A DNA stretch of 64,000 nucleotides from Pseudomonadota bacterium (GTDB taxonomy: Bacteria; Pseudomonadota; Alphaproteobacteria; Rhizobiales; Rhizobiaceae): assembly GCA_023457435.1 (NCBI GenBank), contig JAEWLS010000027.1:124001-188000 (forward strand), read 5' to 3'. This document shows positions 52,572 through 62,700 of this stretch, in pieces. A program made the translations under genes and the position numbers. Every line of letters begins with the position of its first letter. The stretch's first letter is position 1. The notes under the pieces were generated by a model that was not told where the DNA came from, did not search any database, and worked only from the letters and a program-made list of their open reading frames with translations.

Positions 52572-53571
52572 AGCGGATCCTCGGATCGAGAACGCCGTAG
52601 AGCACGTCGGCGATCAGATTGAAGGCCACGATGAGCACCGCGAACATGAAGGTCAGCGTCTGCACCATCGGGATGTCGTTGGCATAGATCGCCGTGATCA
52701 GCAGTGCGCCCAGGCCATTCACCTTGAACACCTGTTCGGTGATGATGGCGCCGCCGAAGATCGTCGGGACGCCGAGGGCGATGACTGTCACGACCGGGAT
52801 CAGCGAATTGCGCAGGACATGAACGAGGACGACGGTCTTCTCGCGCAGGCCCTTGGCACGTGCGGTGCGTACATAGTCCTGGTTGAGATTGTCCAGCATC
52901 GAGGCGCGCATGAAGCGGCTGATCTGTGCCGCGTTGAAAAGCGCCAGCATCGCGACGGGCATGACCATCTGGCGGACCTGCTGCCAAAAACTCGACCAGT
53001 CGCGCACGACGAGAGTCGTATCGTAGATTGAAGGGAACCACTGCAGGTGAACGGCGAAGATGACGATCAGCATGACGCCGGTGAAGTAGGTCGGCACCGA
53101 GAAGCCGATCATCGACACGAAGGTGCCGACCTGGTCGAACAGGGAATACTGACGGTAGGCGGAGATCACCCCGATGGGCACCGCGATCAGCACGGCAACG
53201 AGGTAGGCCATACCGACCACCCATAGCGTCTGCGGCAAGCGCTGCGCGATGATGTCAAAGACCGGACCGCGCGTCTGCCAGGAGATGACCCGCTGCGCCT
53301 CGCCGGCAATGTCCCAGCCGGTTAAGGATCTGAGGATATGGAGCGGCTCGTTGAGGAAGAACTGCTTCAGCCAGAGAAGGTAGCGCACATAGATCGGCTC
53401 GCCGAGCCCGAGTGAAAGCCGGATCTTTTCCTTCACGTCCGGCGGTATTGTCATCGGCATGTCGGCGGTCGGGTCGCCCGGCGCCAGATCCAGCAGCAGG
53501 AAGATGACCAGGCTGATGAGCAGGAGTGTCGGGACCGCGAGCAGGAGTCTGCGGAACACATAGGTCAACAT
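52564..53571 (-). CDS. Peptide-type ABC transporter permease (DppB/OppB family)
   Basis: 335 residues. Starts LTYVFRRLLLAVPTLLLISLVIF, conserved DLAPGDPT, and the EAA motif DYVRTARAKGLREKTVVLVHVLRN. Partner of the DppC-like protein. It is separated from the binding-protein gene by a strong 12-base-pair stem-loop. Confidence 0.93.
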   Translation of the reverse strand: MLTYVFRRLLLAVPTLLLISLVIFLLLDLAPGDPTADMPMTIPPDVKEKIRLSLGLGEPIYVRYLLWLKQFFLNEPLHILRSLTGWDIAGEAQRVISWQTRGPVFDIIAQRLPQTLWVVGMAYLVAVLIAVPIGVISAYRQYSLFDQVGTFVSMIGFSVPTYFTGVMLIVIFAVHLQWFPSIYDTTLVVRDWSSFWQQVRQMVMPVAMLALFNAAQISRFMRASMLDNLNQDYVRTARAKGLREKTVVLVHVLRNSLIPVVTVIALGVPTIFGGAIITEQVFKVNGLGALLITAIYANDIPMVQTLTFMFAVLIVAFNLIADVLYGVLDPRIRYD

Positions 53572-53605
53572 GACCTGGCAGCCTCCGTCGATTACGGGGA
53601 AAGAC

Positions 53606-53634
53606 GGATCCCGGCCCGCACAGGGCCGGGATCC
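53606..53634 (-). promoter_or_regulatory. Strong stem-loop between the binding-protein and permease genes of the dpp-like operon
   Basis: A perfect 12-base-pair inverted repeat, GGATCCCGGCCC/GGGCCGGGATCC, with loop GCACA. It lies 8 bases after the dppA-like stop and 34 before dppB. Without a U tract it is more likely a 3'-end-protecting or attenuating element that raises binding-protein over permease output. Confidence 0.65.
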
Positions 53635-53642
53635 AGGCTAGC

Positions 53643-55340
53643 TCACTTCACACGGTGCCAGTCGGCTACGTTCCACAGCTCGCTGTCCCAGGTGTTGAGG
53701 ATCACGCCGCCAAGGGTATTGGAGTGGGCGGAGACGCGGCCGCGGTCGACGAGCGGGATGATGACCATGCTTTCCTTGGTCAGCATCTCGTTGAGCTTGC
53801 GGGCGATCTCGCCGCGCTTCTCGAGGTCGGCAGTCTGGCCCAGCTCAGCGACCAGCTTGTCATAGTTGGCGTCGCAGTAGCGATTGACGTTTTCGCCCTG
53901 CCACTGCGTTTCGGGACGCGGTGCCTTGCTGCAGGTATGTTCGGCGAGATAGGCCTCGGGGTCCGTCCCATCGAAATTGTTGGCGTACATCTCGACGTCG
54001 GCGAAGAACTTCTGGAAGGTGTCCGGCGAGCCTGGATCACCGCCGAAGTAGACCGACGCATCGATATTCTTGAGCTCGGTTTCCACGCCCACATCAGCCC
54101 ACCACTGTTTGATGAGCGCTTGGAAATCCTGACGCACGGCGTTGGTCGAGGTCTGGAAGAGCAGTTTGAGGCGCTTGCCGTCCCTTGTGCGTACGCCGTC
54201 GCCGCCCATGGTCCAGCCTGCTTCGTCCAAAAGTTTCTTCGCGCCGTCGACATCCTGCGCGATGCACTCCTGGTTCGGTGAGGCGTAAAGCTCCGGCGCC
54301 GGCACGAGGTTGCAGGTAGCGCGACCAGCGCGACCATAGCCGACCTCGACAAGCAGGTTCCGGTCGATCGCCTTGGAAAGCGCGGTGCGAACCTTGATAT
54401 CGCTTAGGATTGGATGCGGATGCTTTGCTGTGGCCCGCTCGTCGCCGAGTGCCGGGTCCGGATCGGTCATGTTGACCTCGATACGCTCGACCAGCGTGCC
54501 GAACGCCGAGACAGCCTTGCCCTTGCCGGCTTCCGCCATCTTGTTGATGACCTCCGGAGCGAGTTGCAGGTTCCAGGCGTAATCGAACTCGCCGGTCTCA
54601 AGCACGGAGCGGCCCGCCGCGGCAGCGTCGCCGCCGCCCTTCAGCGTCATGGTCGCGAAGGCCGGCTTGGCGGCGTCACGATAGTTCGGATTCGCGGCCA
54701 GCGAGACGACGTCGTTCGGGCGAAACTCCTTGACGACGAACGGACCTGTGCCGATGGGGCCAAAGTTCTGTGTGGTGCAGGCAGACGCCCTGGCGCCCGT
54801 GCAGTCGGCGAACTGCTTCTTCTGCAGGATCGGAGACTGCCCGCCTACGAAAGGCAGGTAGGGATATGGCTTCGGCGCTGCGAACGTCACCTTGACGGTC
54901 AGTGGATCGATGGCCTCGACCTTGCTGACGCCCTCGAACTTCGCAAGCTGCGCGCAGCCGCCGGCCGGATCCGTGCAATACTGCCAGGTGAAGATCACGT
55001 CGTCGGCGGTGAAGTCGGAACCATCCGACCATTTCATGCCGGGCTTGATCTTCCAGGTGATCGTGGTGAGGTCCGAAGAGACGCCGCCGTTGGCAGTCGT
55101 CGGGATCTCCGCGGCCAGGTAGGGGATGATTTCACCCTTCTCATTGTAGCGGGCGAGAGGCTCGAGGATCAACGACGATGCCTCGACGTCCTTGGTGCCG
55201 CCTGACAGGAACGGGTTCAAGATCGATGGCGCCTGCCAGTAGATCACGTTCACCTGGCCGTCCGACCCCCGCTCGGCATGCGCGACAGTAGCGAGCGCGG
55301 CGGCGGCGACGCCTAGCGCCAATGCTTTCAATGCTCTCAT
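53643..55340 (-). CDS. Peptide-type ABC transporter solute-binding protein (family 5)
   Basis: 565 residues with a signal peptide ending ATVAHAERG. SBP_bac_5 features: YWQAPSILNPFLSGGTKD, LEPLARYNEKGEIIPYLA, TWKIKPGMKWSDGSDFTADD, VRTALSKAIDRNLLVE and LLDEAGWTMGGDGVR. Periplasmic capture of peptides or related solutes for the permease. SD GGGAGAG before ATG 55340. The 138-base gap upstream may hold an extra promoter. Confidence 0.94.
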   Translation of the reverse strand: MRALKALALGVAAAALATVAHAERGSDGQVNVIYWQAPSILNPFLSGGTKDVEASSLILEPLARYNEKGEIIPYLAAEIPTTANGGVSSDLTTITWKIKPGMKWSDGSDFTADDVIFTWQYCTDPAGGCAQLAKFEGVSKVEAIDPLTVKVTFAAPKPYPYLPFVGGQSPILQKKQFADCTGARASACTTQNFGPIGTGPFVVKEFRPNDVVSLAANPNYRDAAKPAFATMTLKGGGDAAAAGRSVLETGEFDYAWNLQLAPEVINKMAEAGKGKAVSAFGTLVERIEVNMTDPDPALGDERATAKHPHPILSDIKVRTALSKAIDRNLLVEVGYGRAGRATCNLVPAPELYASPNQECIAQDVDGAKKLLDEAGWTMGGDGVRTRDGKRLKLLFQTSTNAVRQDFQALIKQWWADVGVETELKNIDASVYFGGDPGSPDTFQKFFADVEMYANNFDGTDPEAYLAEHTCSKAPRPETQWQGENVNRYCDANYDKLVAELGQTADLEKRGEIARKLNEMLTKESMVIIPLVDRGRVSAHSNTLGGVILNTWDSELWNVADWHRVK

Positions 55341-55455
55341 TTCACTCTCCCATTTTTATTTCCGGTATGGAAACAGTCGCGCCCCCGACATCTGACCGAG
55401 TTCTCTTGGGCCGGCTGATTACCATTTCTTCACAAGTCAAAACCTTTGGCAATTC

Positions 55456-55487
55456 GCCGACAGCGCCCTGTTCGGGCTCTATTCGGC
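55456..55487 (-). terminator. Hairpin at the end of the dppF-like gene
   Basis: GCCGA/TCGGC outer and GCCC/GGGC inner pairing overlap the final codons and stop of the ATPase gene. There is no clear U run. It may separate the ATPase pair from the binding-protein and permease genes. Confidence 0.35.
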
Positions 55488-56483
55488 AAAATGGCACGCG
55501 ACCGATCCCCCATCGGCAAGCTGCCGCCATTCGGGCTCGACAGTCGCGCAGACCTGCGCGGCCCACGGGCAGCGCGTGCGGAAACGGCATCCGGATGGCG
55601 GATTGACGGGGCTCGGTATGTCGCCTTTGAGGAGGATGCGCTTACGAGTGGCCTCCACTCTGGGATCGGGCACTGGCACGGCAGAAAGCAGAGCCTTGGA
55701 GTAGGGGTGCTTAGGCGCATCGAAGAGACGCCTTACGTCGGCGAGCTCGACCATCTTGCCAAGATACATAACCGCGACGCGCGTAGCGATATGACGGATC
55801 ATCGACAGGTCGTGGCTGATAAAAAGGTAGGTAAGGCCAAGCTTTTTCTGCAGATCCTGCAGCAGGTTGATGACCTGCGCCTGGATAGACACGTCGAGTG
55901 CAGCAATAGGCTCGTCGCAGACGATGAAGTCGGGATCGAGCGCGAGTGCCCGGGCGATACCGATACGCTGGCGCTGCCCACCCGAGAACTCGTGGGGGTA
56001 GCGGTTGACGTAGTCGGGATTCAGTCCGACCGCATCGAGAAGTTCGCGCACGCGGCCGCGCCGTGCAGCGCGTTTCCGTATGCCATGCTCGATCAACGGC
56101 TCCGCGATGATCGAGCCGACCGTCAGCCGCGGGTTGAGCGACGCCTGGGGATCCTGGAAGATCATCTGCATGCGCGGCCGCATTGCGCGCAATCGTTCGC
56201 CTTCGAGGTTTGCGATCTCGTTGCCCTCGAACTGCACCGAGCCGCCGCTCGGCTTGTACAGGCGCAGTACGGCGCGGCCGGTCGTAGACTTGCCGCAGCC
56301 GCTTTCGCCGACAAGTCCGAGTGTTTCGCCTCGGCGGATGTCGAAGCTGATGCCGTCGACCGCCCGGACCTCTCCCGCGCGACGCCTTAGGAGGCCCTCG
56401 TAGATCGGGAAGTGCAGTTTCAGGTCGGTGACCCGAACGAGCGCGTCTACAGCGGGCGGGGCGGGGGCGGTCTCAGTTGCCAC
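55479..56483 (-). CDS. Peptide ABC transporter ATP-binding protein (DppF/OppF family)
   Basis: 334 residues from a GTG at 56483 that overlaps the dppD-like stop by 11 bases. Walker A GLVGESGCGKSTTGRA, signature HEFSGGQRQRIGIARAL, Walker B DFIVCDEPIAALD, and the C-terminal oligopeptide region with GDIPSPVNPPSGCRFRTRCP. Cysteines there bind an Fe-S cluster in some homologues. It energises import with the DppD-like ATPase. Confidence 0.93.
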   Translation of the reverse strand: MATETAPAPPAVDALVRVTDLKLHFPIYEGLLRRRAGEVRAVDGISFDIRRGETLGLVGESGCGKSTTGRAVLRLYKPSGGSVQFEGNEIANLEGERLRAMRPRMQMIFQDPQASLNPRLTVGSIIAEPLIEHGIRKRAARRGRVRELLDAVGLNPDYVNRYPHEFSGGQRQRIGIARALALDPDFIVCDEPIAALDVSIQAQVINLLQDLQKKLGLTYLFISHDLSMIRHIATRVAVMYLGKMVELADVRRLFDAPKHPYSKALLSAVPVPDPRVEATRKRILLKGDIPSPVNPPSGCRFRTRCPWAAQVCATVEPEWRQLADGGSVACHFAE

Positions 56484-57429
56484 GCTGGGCTCCGCTCTGG
56501 TGCGTTTCGAGCCAACAGGCGACGTCGTGCCCCGGAGCGACGCGCTCGAGCGGCGGGTTCTCCTCGCGACAGCGGTCGAACGCGTGGCGGCAGCGCGGGG
56601 CGAACGGACAGAAGGCAGGCCGCGCGCGCAGAAGCGGCGGCTGTCCGGCGATCGAGCGCAGGCGCTCGTCGCGCTCGTGGCGGCCCGGCAGAGAGTCGAG
56701 CAGCGCTCGCGTGTACGGATGACGCGGACTTTCGAAGAGGTCGCCGACGGCGGCGTGTTCGACGATCTGGCCGCCATAGAGGACCATCGTCCTGTCGGCG
56801 ATGCCGGCGGCGACGCCGAGGTCGTGCGTGATCCATATGATCGCCATGCCGAGCTTCAAGCGCAGCTCGCGGATCAGCTCGAGGATCTGCGCCTGCACGG
56901 TAACGTCGAGCGCGGTCGTGGGCTCGTCTGCGATCAGCACCTTGGGATCACAGGCCAGCGCCATGGCGATCATCACGCGTTGGCGCATTCCGCCGGAAAA
57001 CTGGTGCGGATAGTCCTCAAGGCGGTTGCGGGCGGAAGGAATTCCGACGAGATCCAGCAACTCGGCGGCGCGGGTGCGCGCCTGCGCCTTCGACATCCCC
57101 ATATGCGTGCGCAGCGGCTCCATCAGCTGAAAGCCGACCGTAAAGACAGGATTCAGCGAGGTCATCGGATCCTGGAAGATGAAGCCTATGCGCGCGCCGC
57201 GAACCTGCCTGATCTCGTCCGCGTCCGCCTTGACCAGATCGCGACCCTGGAACATCACGCTGCCGGATGAAATCTCGGCGGGCGGCATCGGCAACAGCTG
57301 CAGCAGCGACATCATCGCCACGCTCTTGCCCGAGCCGCTCTCTCCCACGACCGCGAGAAGCTCGCCTTCGTCGACATGGAAGGAGATGCCGTTGACCGCG
57401 TGAACGGCGCCATCCTGCGTATGGAACAC
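56473..57429 (-). CDS. Peptide ABC transporter ATP-binding protein (DppD/OppD family), start disrupted
   Basis: 318 residues from the GTG at 57429. Walker A AVVGESGSGKSVAMM, signature HQFSGGMRQRVMIAMAL, Walker B VLIADEPTTALD and C-terminal RHPYTRALLDSLPG plus Cys-rich FCPFAPRCRHAFDRC. The first strand of the family (VLAVRDLRT) is encoded immediately upstream in the same frame but without any ATG, GTG or TTG before the stop at 57481-57483. The likely original ATG (57472, MSDRP) is in another frame, so one base seems gained near 57457-57460. Translation may begin at 57429 and give a slightly shortened protein. Confidence 0.85.
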   Translation of the reverse strand: MFHTQDGAVHAVNGISFHVDEGELLAVVGESGSGKSVAMMSLLQLLPMPPAEISSGSVMFQGRDLVKADADEIRQVRGARIGFIFQDPMTSLNPVFTVGFQLMEPLRTHMGMSKAQARTRAAELLDLVGIPSARNRLEDYPHQFSGGMRQRVMIAMALACDPKVLIADEPTTALDVTVQAQILELIRELRLKLGMAIIWITHDLGVAAGIADRTMVLYGGQIVEHAAVGDLFESPRHPYTRALLDSLPGRHERDERLRSIAGQPPLLRARPAFCPFAPRCRHAFDRCREENPPLERVAPGHDVACWLETHQSGAQRGN

Positions 57430-57616
57430 GGTCCGCAGGTCCCGGACTGCCAGTACGTGGCCGATCGGACATCCCCAACGCTAAGCCCGGCGACGCCAGG
57501 CCTGTTCCCCGATGCCAGCGTCGTCTATCGCGACTTTTTGGCAGCAGGTGGCAGTTGAGCACCTGCAGGAGCGCAAGACAAGCTCGCTGCCCCCGGGAAA
57601 TTTTTTGCAGGCAACC

Positions 57617-59719
57617 CTATTCCACGAACACCTTGACGGTAGCAGCACGGCCGACGGCGTCGATAACGGTCAGGGTCGAGAAGCCGGCACCATCGGGCGT
57701 CCACATGGCGGTGCGGCGGCGCTGTGGCTCGTCGAGCGGACGGCCGTTAGCCAGCCACCGAAACGGGGCACGGCCACCCTGCAGCTTTAGCGAAAGGGAT
57801 GACGGGTCGCCGCTCGCCGCAGCGAGATCGACGCGCGCCCCGTCCGGCGGGAAGACGATCTGCGGCGCCGACTCGACGGCGCCTACGGGCACCGCCTCCG
57901 ACCGCGTCGCCTCAAAGCGCCGCTGGGTGACCGGAAGGTCCGCCTTGGCGGTCCGCAAGGCGCCGGCGGGGGGAGGGGCAAACGGTACTATCGCCACGCC
58001 GGACCTCCTGAACGCCTCGAATAGGACCGGAGCCGCGCTGTCGTAGCCGGCAAGCCCGGGAACGGCGCCGCCGTCGGGCCGACCGAGCCAGATACCGATG
58101 ACATGACGGCCGTCGAAGCCGACCGACCACGCGTCGCGGTAGCCGTAGCTGGTGCCGGTCTTGTAGGCAAGGCCGAGGCGCGGCGCGCCCTTCGGCGCCT
58201 TCACGCCCGACAGGATGTCGGTGATCTGCCAGGCGGCAACCGGGTCGAGCAGCCGCGCGCTGGAAACCTGGCCCGGCCGGTCGCGCAATCTGGCCGTGAA
58301 GCCACCGTTCGGGAAGGCGGTGTAAAGCTGGACGAGCTCCCGCAACGTCACGCCGACGCCGCCGAGGCCCATGGCGAGGCCTGGTTTCTCCCCTGCCTGA
58401 ACGCGCGGCGCCACGCCAGCCCCGCGCATCCGGGCCGCGAGACGAGCAGGACCGAGTGCATCCAGCAGACGGATGGCGGGCACGTTCAGCGACATCTGCA
58501 GCGCGTCGCGGATCGTGACGTCCCCCATGTAGTCCATGTCGAAATTGCGCGGGCGGTAACCGGCGAAGTTCGCCGGTCGATCCTCGATCATCGTCTGCTG
58601 CGCAATCATGCCCTCCTCGAAGGCGAGGCCGTAGATGAACGGCTTCAGCGTCGATCCTGGCGACCGCACGCGCTCGGTCATATCAATCCAGCCACGGCGG
58701 CCTGCATCGAAGAAGTCGGAGGAGCCAACTTCGGCAAGGATCTCGCCGCTTCGCGCGTCAGCCATGACAATCGCCACCGACAGGCCCTGGCCGATATTCG
58801 CAGCTGCCTCAGCGGCGACGGCCTCGAGGTTCTGCTGGATGGAGCGATCAAGCGTCAGCTGCGGCGTGGCGACGTCCGGCTCGAGAAGTCGAACCTTGTC
58901 GGCGGCGTGTGCCGCGAGGGACGGCATGCGGTTGCGGCCATCGGGCAGGCCGGCCACGCCGGATGCCCGGCTTGCCTCGCGCTCCTCGATCAGGCCGGAA
59001 CTGACCATACGTGAGAGGACGCGATCACGCGCCGCCGCAGCACGCTGCGGGAAACGGTCTGGCCGGCGCGCCTCCGGCGACTGCGGCAGGGACACGAGCA
59101 GCGCGGCTTCGCCGACTGTCAGCCGGTTCGGTTCACGGCCGAACCAGGCGAGCGTTGCGGCGCGAATGCCTTCTATGTTGCCGCCGTAGGGCGCCAGCGT
59201 GAGGTAGCGCTCGAGGATCTGATCCTTGGTCAGCCGGCGCTCGATCTGTACGGCGCGCAACGCCTGCTTCGTCTTGGCCCAGAGCGAGCGGCTCTCGCGC
59301 GGCTCAAGCAGTCGCGCGAGCTGCATCGTGATCGTGGAGCCACCGGAGACGATGCGGCCATTGCCGAGGAGCTGGCTGGCGGCGCGGACGATCGCCAACG
59401 GGTCGACGCCACGGTGTTCGCGGAAGCGGCGATCCTCGAATGCTATCAGCATGTCCAGGAAATGCGGGTCGACCTTGGCCAGTTCGGCCTTGAAGCGCCA
59501 ACGGCCATCGGGCGCAGCATATGCCCGCAGCATCTCGCCATTGCGGTCCACAACCTCCGACGAGTAGCCGGGCGGGTCGAGCGGCGGGGGCAGGGCCTGG
59601 TCGAGGGTATTGAGGCCGAGGGTCGTTGCCGCGGCCATGCAAATGCAGGCAGCGTAGAAGATGCCGGCGCGGCGCATGAGCGCCGGCGCCTTTTTCATGA
59701 TGCGCGATGCGACAAGCAT
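57617..59719 (-). CDS. pbpC: Penicillin-binding protein 1C
   Basis: About 700 residues (start 59719; ATG 59698 possible). N-terminal anchor, glycosyltransferase-51 domain with FEDRRFREHRGVD, GGSTITMQLARLL and LAPYGGNIEGIRAA; transpeptidase with RSPGSTLKPFIYG (SxxK), SLN, and KTGTSYG; then the BiPBP_C domain (FPPDGARVDL). It builds and cross-links peptidoglycan. It follows the alpha-2-macroglobulin gene by 16 bases, the conserved YfhM-PbpC pair. No strong ribosome site is visible. Confidence 0.94.
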   Translation of the reverse strand: MLVASRIMKKAPALMRRAGIFYAACICMAAATTLGLNTLDQALPPPLDPPGYSSEVVDRNGEMLRAYAAPDGRWRFKAELAKVDPHFLDMLIAFEDRRFREHRGVDPLAIVRAASQLLGNGRIVSGGSTITMQLARLLEPRESRSLWAKTKQALRAVQIERRLTKDQILERYLTLAPYGGNIEGIRAATLAWFGREPNRLTVGEAALLVSLPQSPEARRPDRFPQRAAAARDRVLSRMVSSGLIEEREASRASGVAGLPDGRNRMPSLAAHAADKVRLLEPDVATPQLTLDRSIQQNLEAVAAEAAANIGQGLSVAIVMADARSGEILAEVGSSDFFDAGRRGWIDMTERVRSPGSTLKPFIYGLAFEEGMIAQQTMIEDRPANFAGYRPRNFDMDYMGDVTIRDALQMSLNVPAIRLLDALGPARLAARMRGAGVAPRVQAGEKPGLAMGLGGVGVTLRELVQLYTAFPNGGFTARLRDRPGQVSSARLLDPVAAWQITDILSGVKAPKGAPRLGLAYKTGTSYGYRDAWSVGFDGRHVIGIWLGRPDGGAVPGLAGYDSAAPVLFEAFRRSGVAIVPFAPPPAGALRTAKADLPVTQRRFEATRSEAVPVGAVESAPQIVFPPDGARVDLAAASGDPSSLSLKLQGGRAPFRWLANGRPLDEPQRRRTAMWTPDGAGFSTLTVIDAVGRAATVKVFVE

Positions 59720-59735
59720 GGGGGCAGCCGGCGCA

Positions 59736-62700
59736 TCACTGCGCCGACTTGACCTCCATGAAACCGGACGCAGTGCGCGCATTGAACTCGGGGCGGTACA
59801 TGTCCTCGACCTGCGCGGCCGGATGCACGTAGACGCCGGGAGTCACCGCGCGGACGACGTAGGCAAGGGTGATCTCGCCGGTCGTGCCGCGGTCGAAGGC
59901 CGCGACGAAGCGGTCGTCGCGGAACTCCAGATGCGCGGCCTCGGTCTTCTCCAACCAGTCGAAGTTCGACAGTTCGGCACTGGAGACCAGTCCGGGATTG
60001 TCGATCTCGAAGCCGGCCGGCAGGAGGTCCGTGACCAGGGTCCGCGACGGCCAGGCGTTGAGCTGATTGACCTTGAGCACGACGACGAAGCGGTCGTTCT
60101 GATGCGCTTCCTGGACGTTCGCATCCTCGCCTTCGAGCGTGTAGTAGGCGCGCTCGATCGCGAAGCCCTCGCCGCCCGCGGGCAGCGGCTGCGACGGCGC
60201 CGCGACGGTGGTGATGACGGCGTCGACGGGGGATGTGCCGCGGTTGACGATGCTGATCGGCTCGGCCGCGATCTCGTCGCCGGTCATGCGCCTGGACCAG
60301 CCGCCCTGATGCGGGCTGCCGTTCACGTCAAGACTGATCGCATCGGTGCCGGCTGACAGCGCGCGCGCCGCCATCAGCATCCATGCCTCTTCCTGGGTCG
60401 ATGTCCAGGTCTTGCCGACGCGCGACGCCGAGGCGTAGCTGATCAACTCCGGCACCAGCGCCGGCACAGGACGCGACTCCGCCGCCAGCGCCAGCATGGC
60501 AGCAGCATCGCGCAGCTTCGTGCCGTAGTCCGCCCGATAGTAATCGTCCGGGTTGTCGCGTGCGAGCGACAGCGCTGACCGGAAAGCCTTCTCGGCACGC
60601 AGCGTGTCGCCATAGAGGGCGAGGCTGGCGCCGATCTGGGCGCGCGACAGCGGCGTGCTGAACTCGTCCAGCTTAGTATCGACGTAGTACCGAAGATCTC
60701 CGGCCGAGGCGCGGCTGTTGCGGGCCAGAACGTAGAGCGCGTAAGCGATCTCCGCGCCACGCTCGGTGACGTCGGCGTCGTAGGCCAGTGAGTTCTGCAG
60801 ATTGTCCAGCGACTGCCTGAAGGCCTGCGTTGGCACGTCGAACTTCTGCTCGCGGGCGCGGGTCAGGAAGTCTGTGACATAGGCGTCGAGCCATAGGTCG
60901 CCGTAACCAGGACCCCAAAGTCCGTAGGAGCCGGAGTTGGACTGGTAGGAGAGAACGCGGGTGATTGCACCCTGGATACGCTCCTGCAGCGCGGTGTCCT
61001 GCTCCAGCCCGGCCTGGCGGGCCAGATCGGCGACGTAGAGCAGGGGCATCGCACGGCTCGTCGTCTGCTCGGCGCATCCGTACGGATAACGGTCAAGGCT
61101 GACCAGCAGGCCGGGAATATCGAATGCTGCGAGCGGCGTGACGCCGAGGCTCACCGAAGCGCCGTCGAGCAGGGAGTCGCCAAGCAACTCCCCGTCGACC
61201 TTCACCGAACCGCCATTGGCGGCCAGCTGAACGACGCGGCGGGTGGTCATCGGCATCGCGCCCGGACGAACCGGGATGCCAAGCGCATGGCCGACCTCGG
61301 TGCCGTCGGCATGGGCAAGCTTCACCATGACCGAGCCGGCGCCGGTCTTGACCGCCGCAAGCGGAACGGTGACTGCCTGGCGCTTGCCCGGCTGCAGGTC
61401 GAGCTTCTGCTCGGCCGCCGATGAGGTGATCGCGCCGTCGGTTTCGACCGTCAGCGTATATTCGCCGGCCGGACCATCGGTGTTGGCGATGTCGAGCCGC
61501 ATGGCGGATTCGTCGCCGGGCGCCATGAAACGCGGGTAGCCGGCGATCACCACGATCGGTTCGCGGATGATCACATCGGCAGAGGCGCTTCCGACGGCGT
61601 CCATCGTCCAGGCAACGGCCATGACGCGGGCCGTTCCATTGAACTGCGGGATGTCGAACGAAACTACTGCGCGACCCTGCGCGTCGAGTTCGACGATGCC
61701 GGAGAAGAAGGCGACGAGCTTCTCGGTGGGCGGGCTGCCTTCTGCGGCCATGCCGCCGCCGTCACCGCCGGTGCGGATGCGGCCCATCGCGCCGAGCGAG
61801 CCGTCGATCAGCTTGCCGTAGAGATCGCGCAATTCGATCCCCAGCTTGCGCTGACCGTAATACCAGCCAGCTGGATCCGGCGCCTTGTAGCTCGTCAGAT
61901 TGAGGATGCCGACATCGACCGCGGCAACGGTCACGTAAGCCTTCTGTCCAGCCGCGGCCGGAACCGAAACCGGCACGACCAGCGACTGCCGTGGAAGCGT
62001 CTGCGCCGGGGCCTCGATCGCCACGTCGAGCTTGCGCTTGCCGGGATCGACCGCCAGCCATTTGATGCCGATGGCGCGCATCGGCATGCGGCTGTCGGTG
62101 GCGTCGCCGGGCCGGAAGAGCGTCGCCGTGACATAGGCTCCGGCACCCCACGATGCCGACACCGGAATATCGACCGTCCCGCCGCCGGCGGGGATCGTGG
62201 CGTTGATGGTGGTGAGCAACCGCTCCGAGCCGACCGTGACCAGCACCTCACCGGCGAAGCGCGGCGAGATATTGAGGCGGGCGGTATCGCCGTCGGCATA
62301 CTTCTCCTTGTCGAGCGCGATCTCCAGGCCGTCGGGCGTCTCGGTGGAGGATGCCTCGACGAACCAGCCGGCGGAGAACTCAACGCTGCTGACCGGGCCG
62401 TCATCTTCCGGCGCGGTGACCTCAAGACGGTAACGGCCCCAACGCACCGGCGCGACGATCTGGACCTCGCTGTCGGCCCTGGCGGCGATAACCCCCGCCG
62501 CCACCTTCGACGTCGTGGTAACGGGTTCGTAGTTCCACGAATTGTTTGACCTATACCACTGGTAGGAGCGCTCAATCCGCTCGAGCTTCCAGCTGAGGTT
62601 GGCAAGATCGATGCGCTCGCCGTCAGGATCGAGCGCAATGACGCTGAAGCTGGCCTGGGAGCCTTCCGGCACCTCGTCGCCGGCGAATCCCGGCCTGATG

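Noticed and set aside
57017..57562. 181-codon minus-strand frame that includes ATG 57472
   Set aside because: Apart from the first residues (MSDRP), the translation in this frame is unrelated to any family; it matters only as the likely original start of the dppD-like gene.
57547..57569. Hairpin GCAGGTG/CACCTGC between pbpC and the dppD-like gene
   Set aside because: On the relevant strand it is followed by an A run instead of a T run and the loop is 9 bases, so terminator function is not supported.
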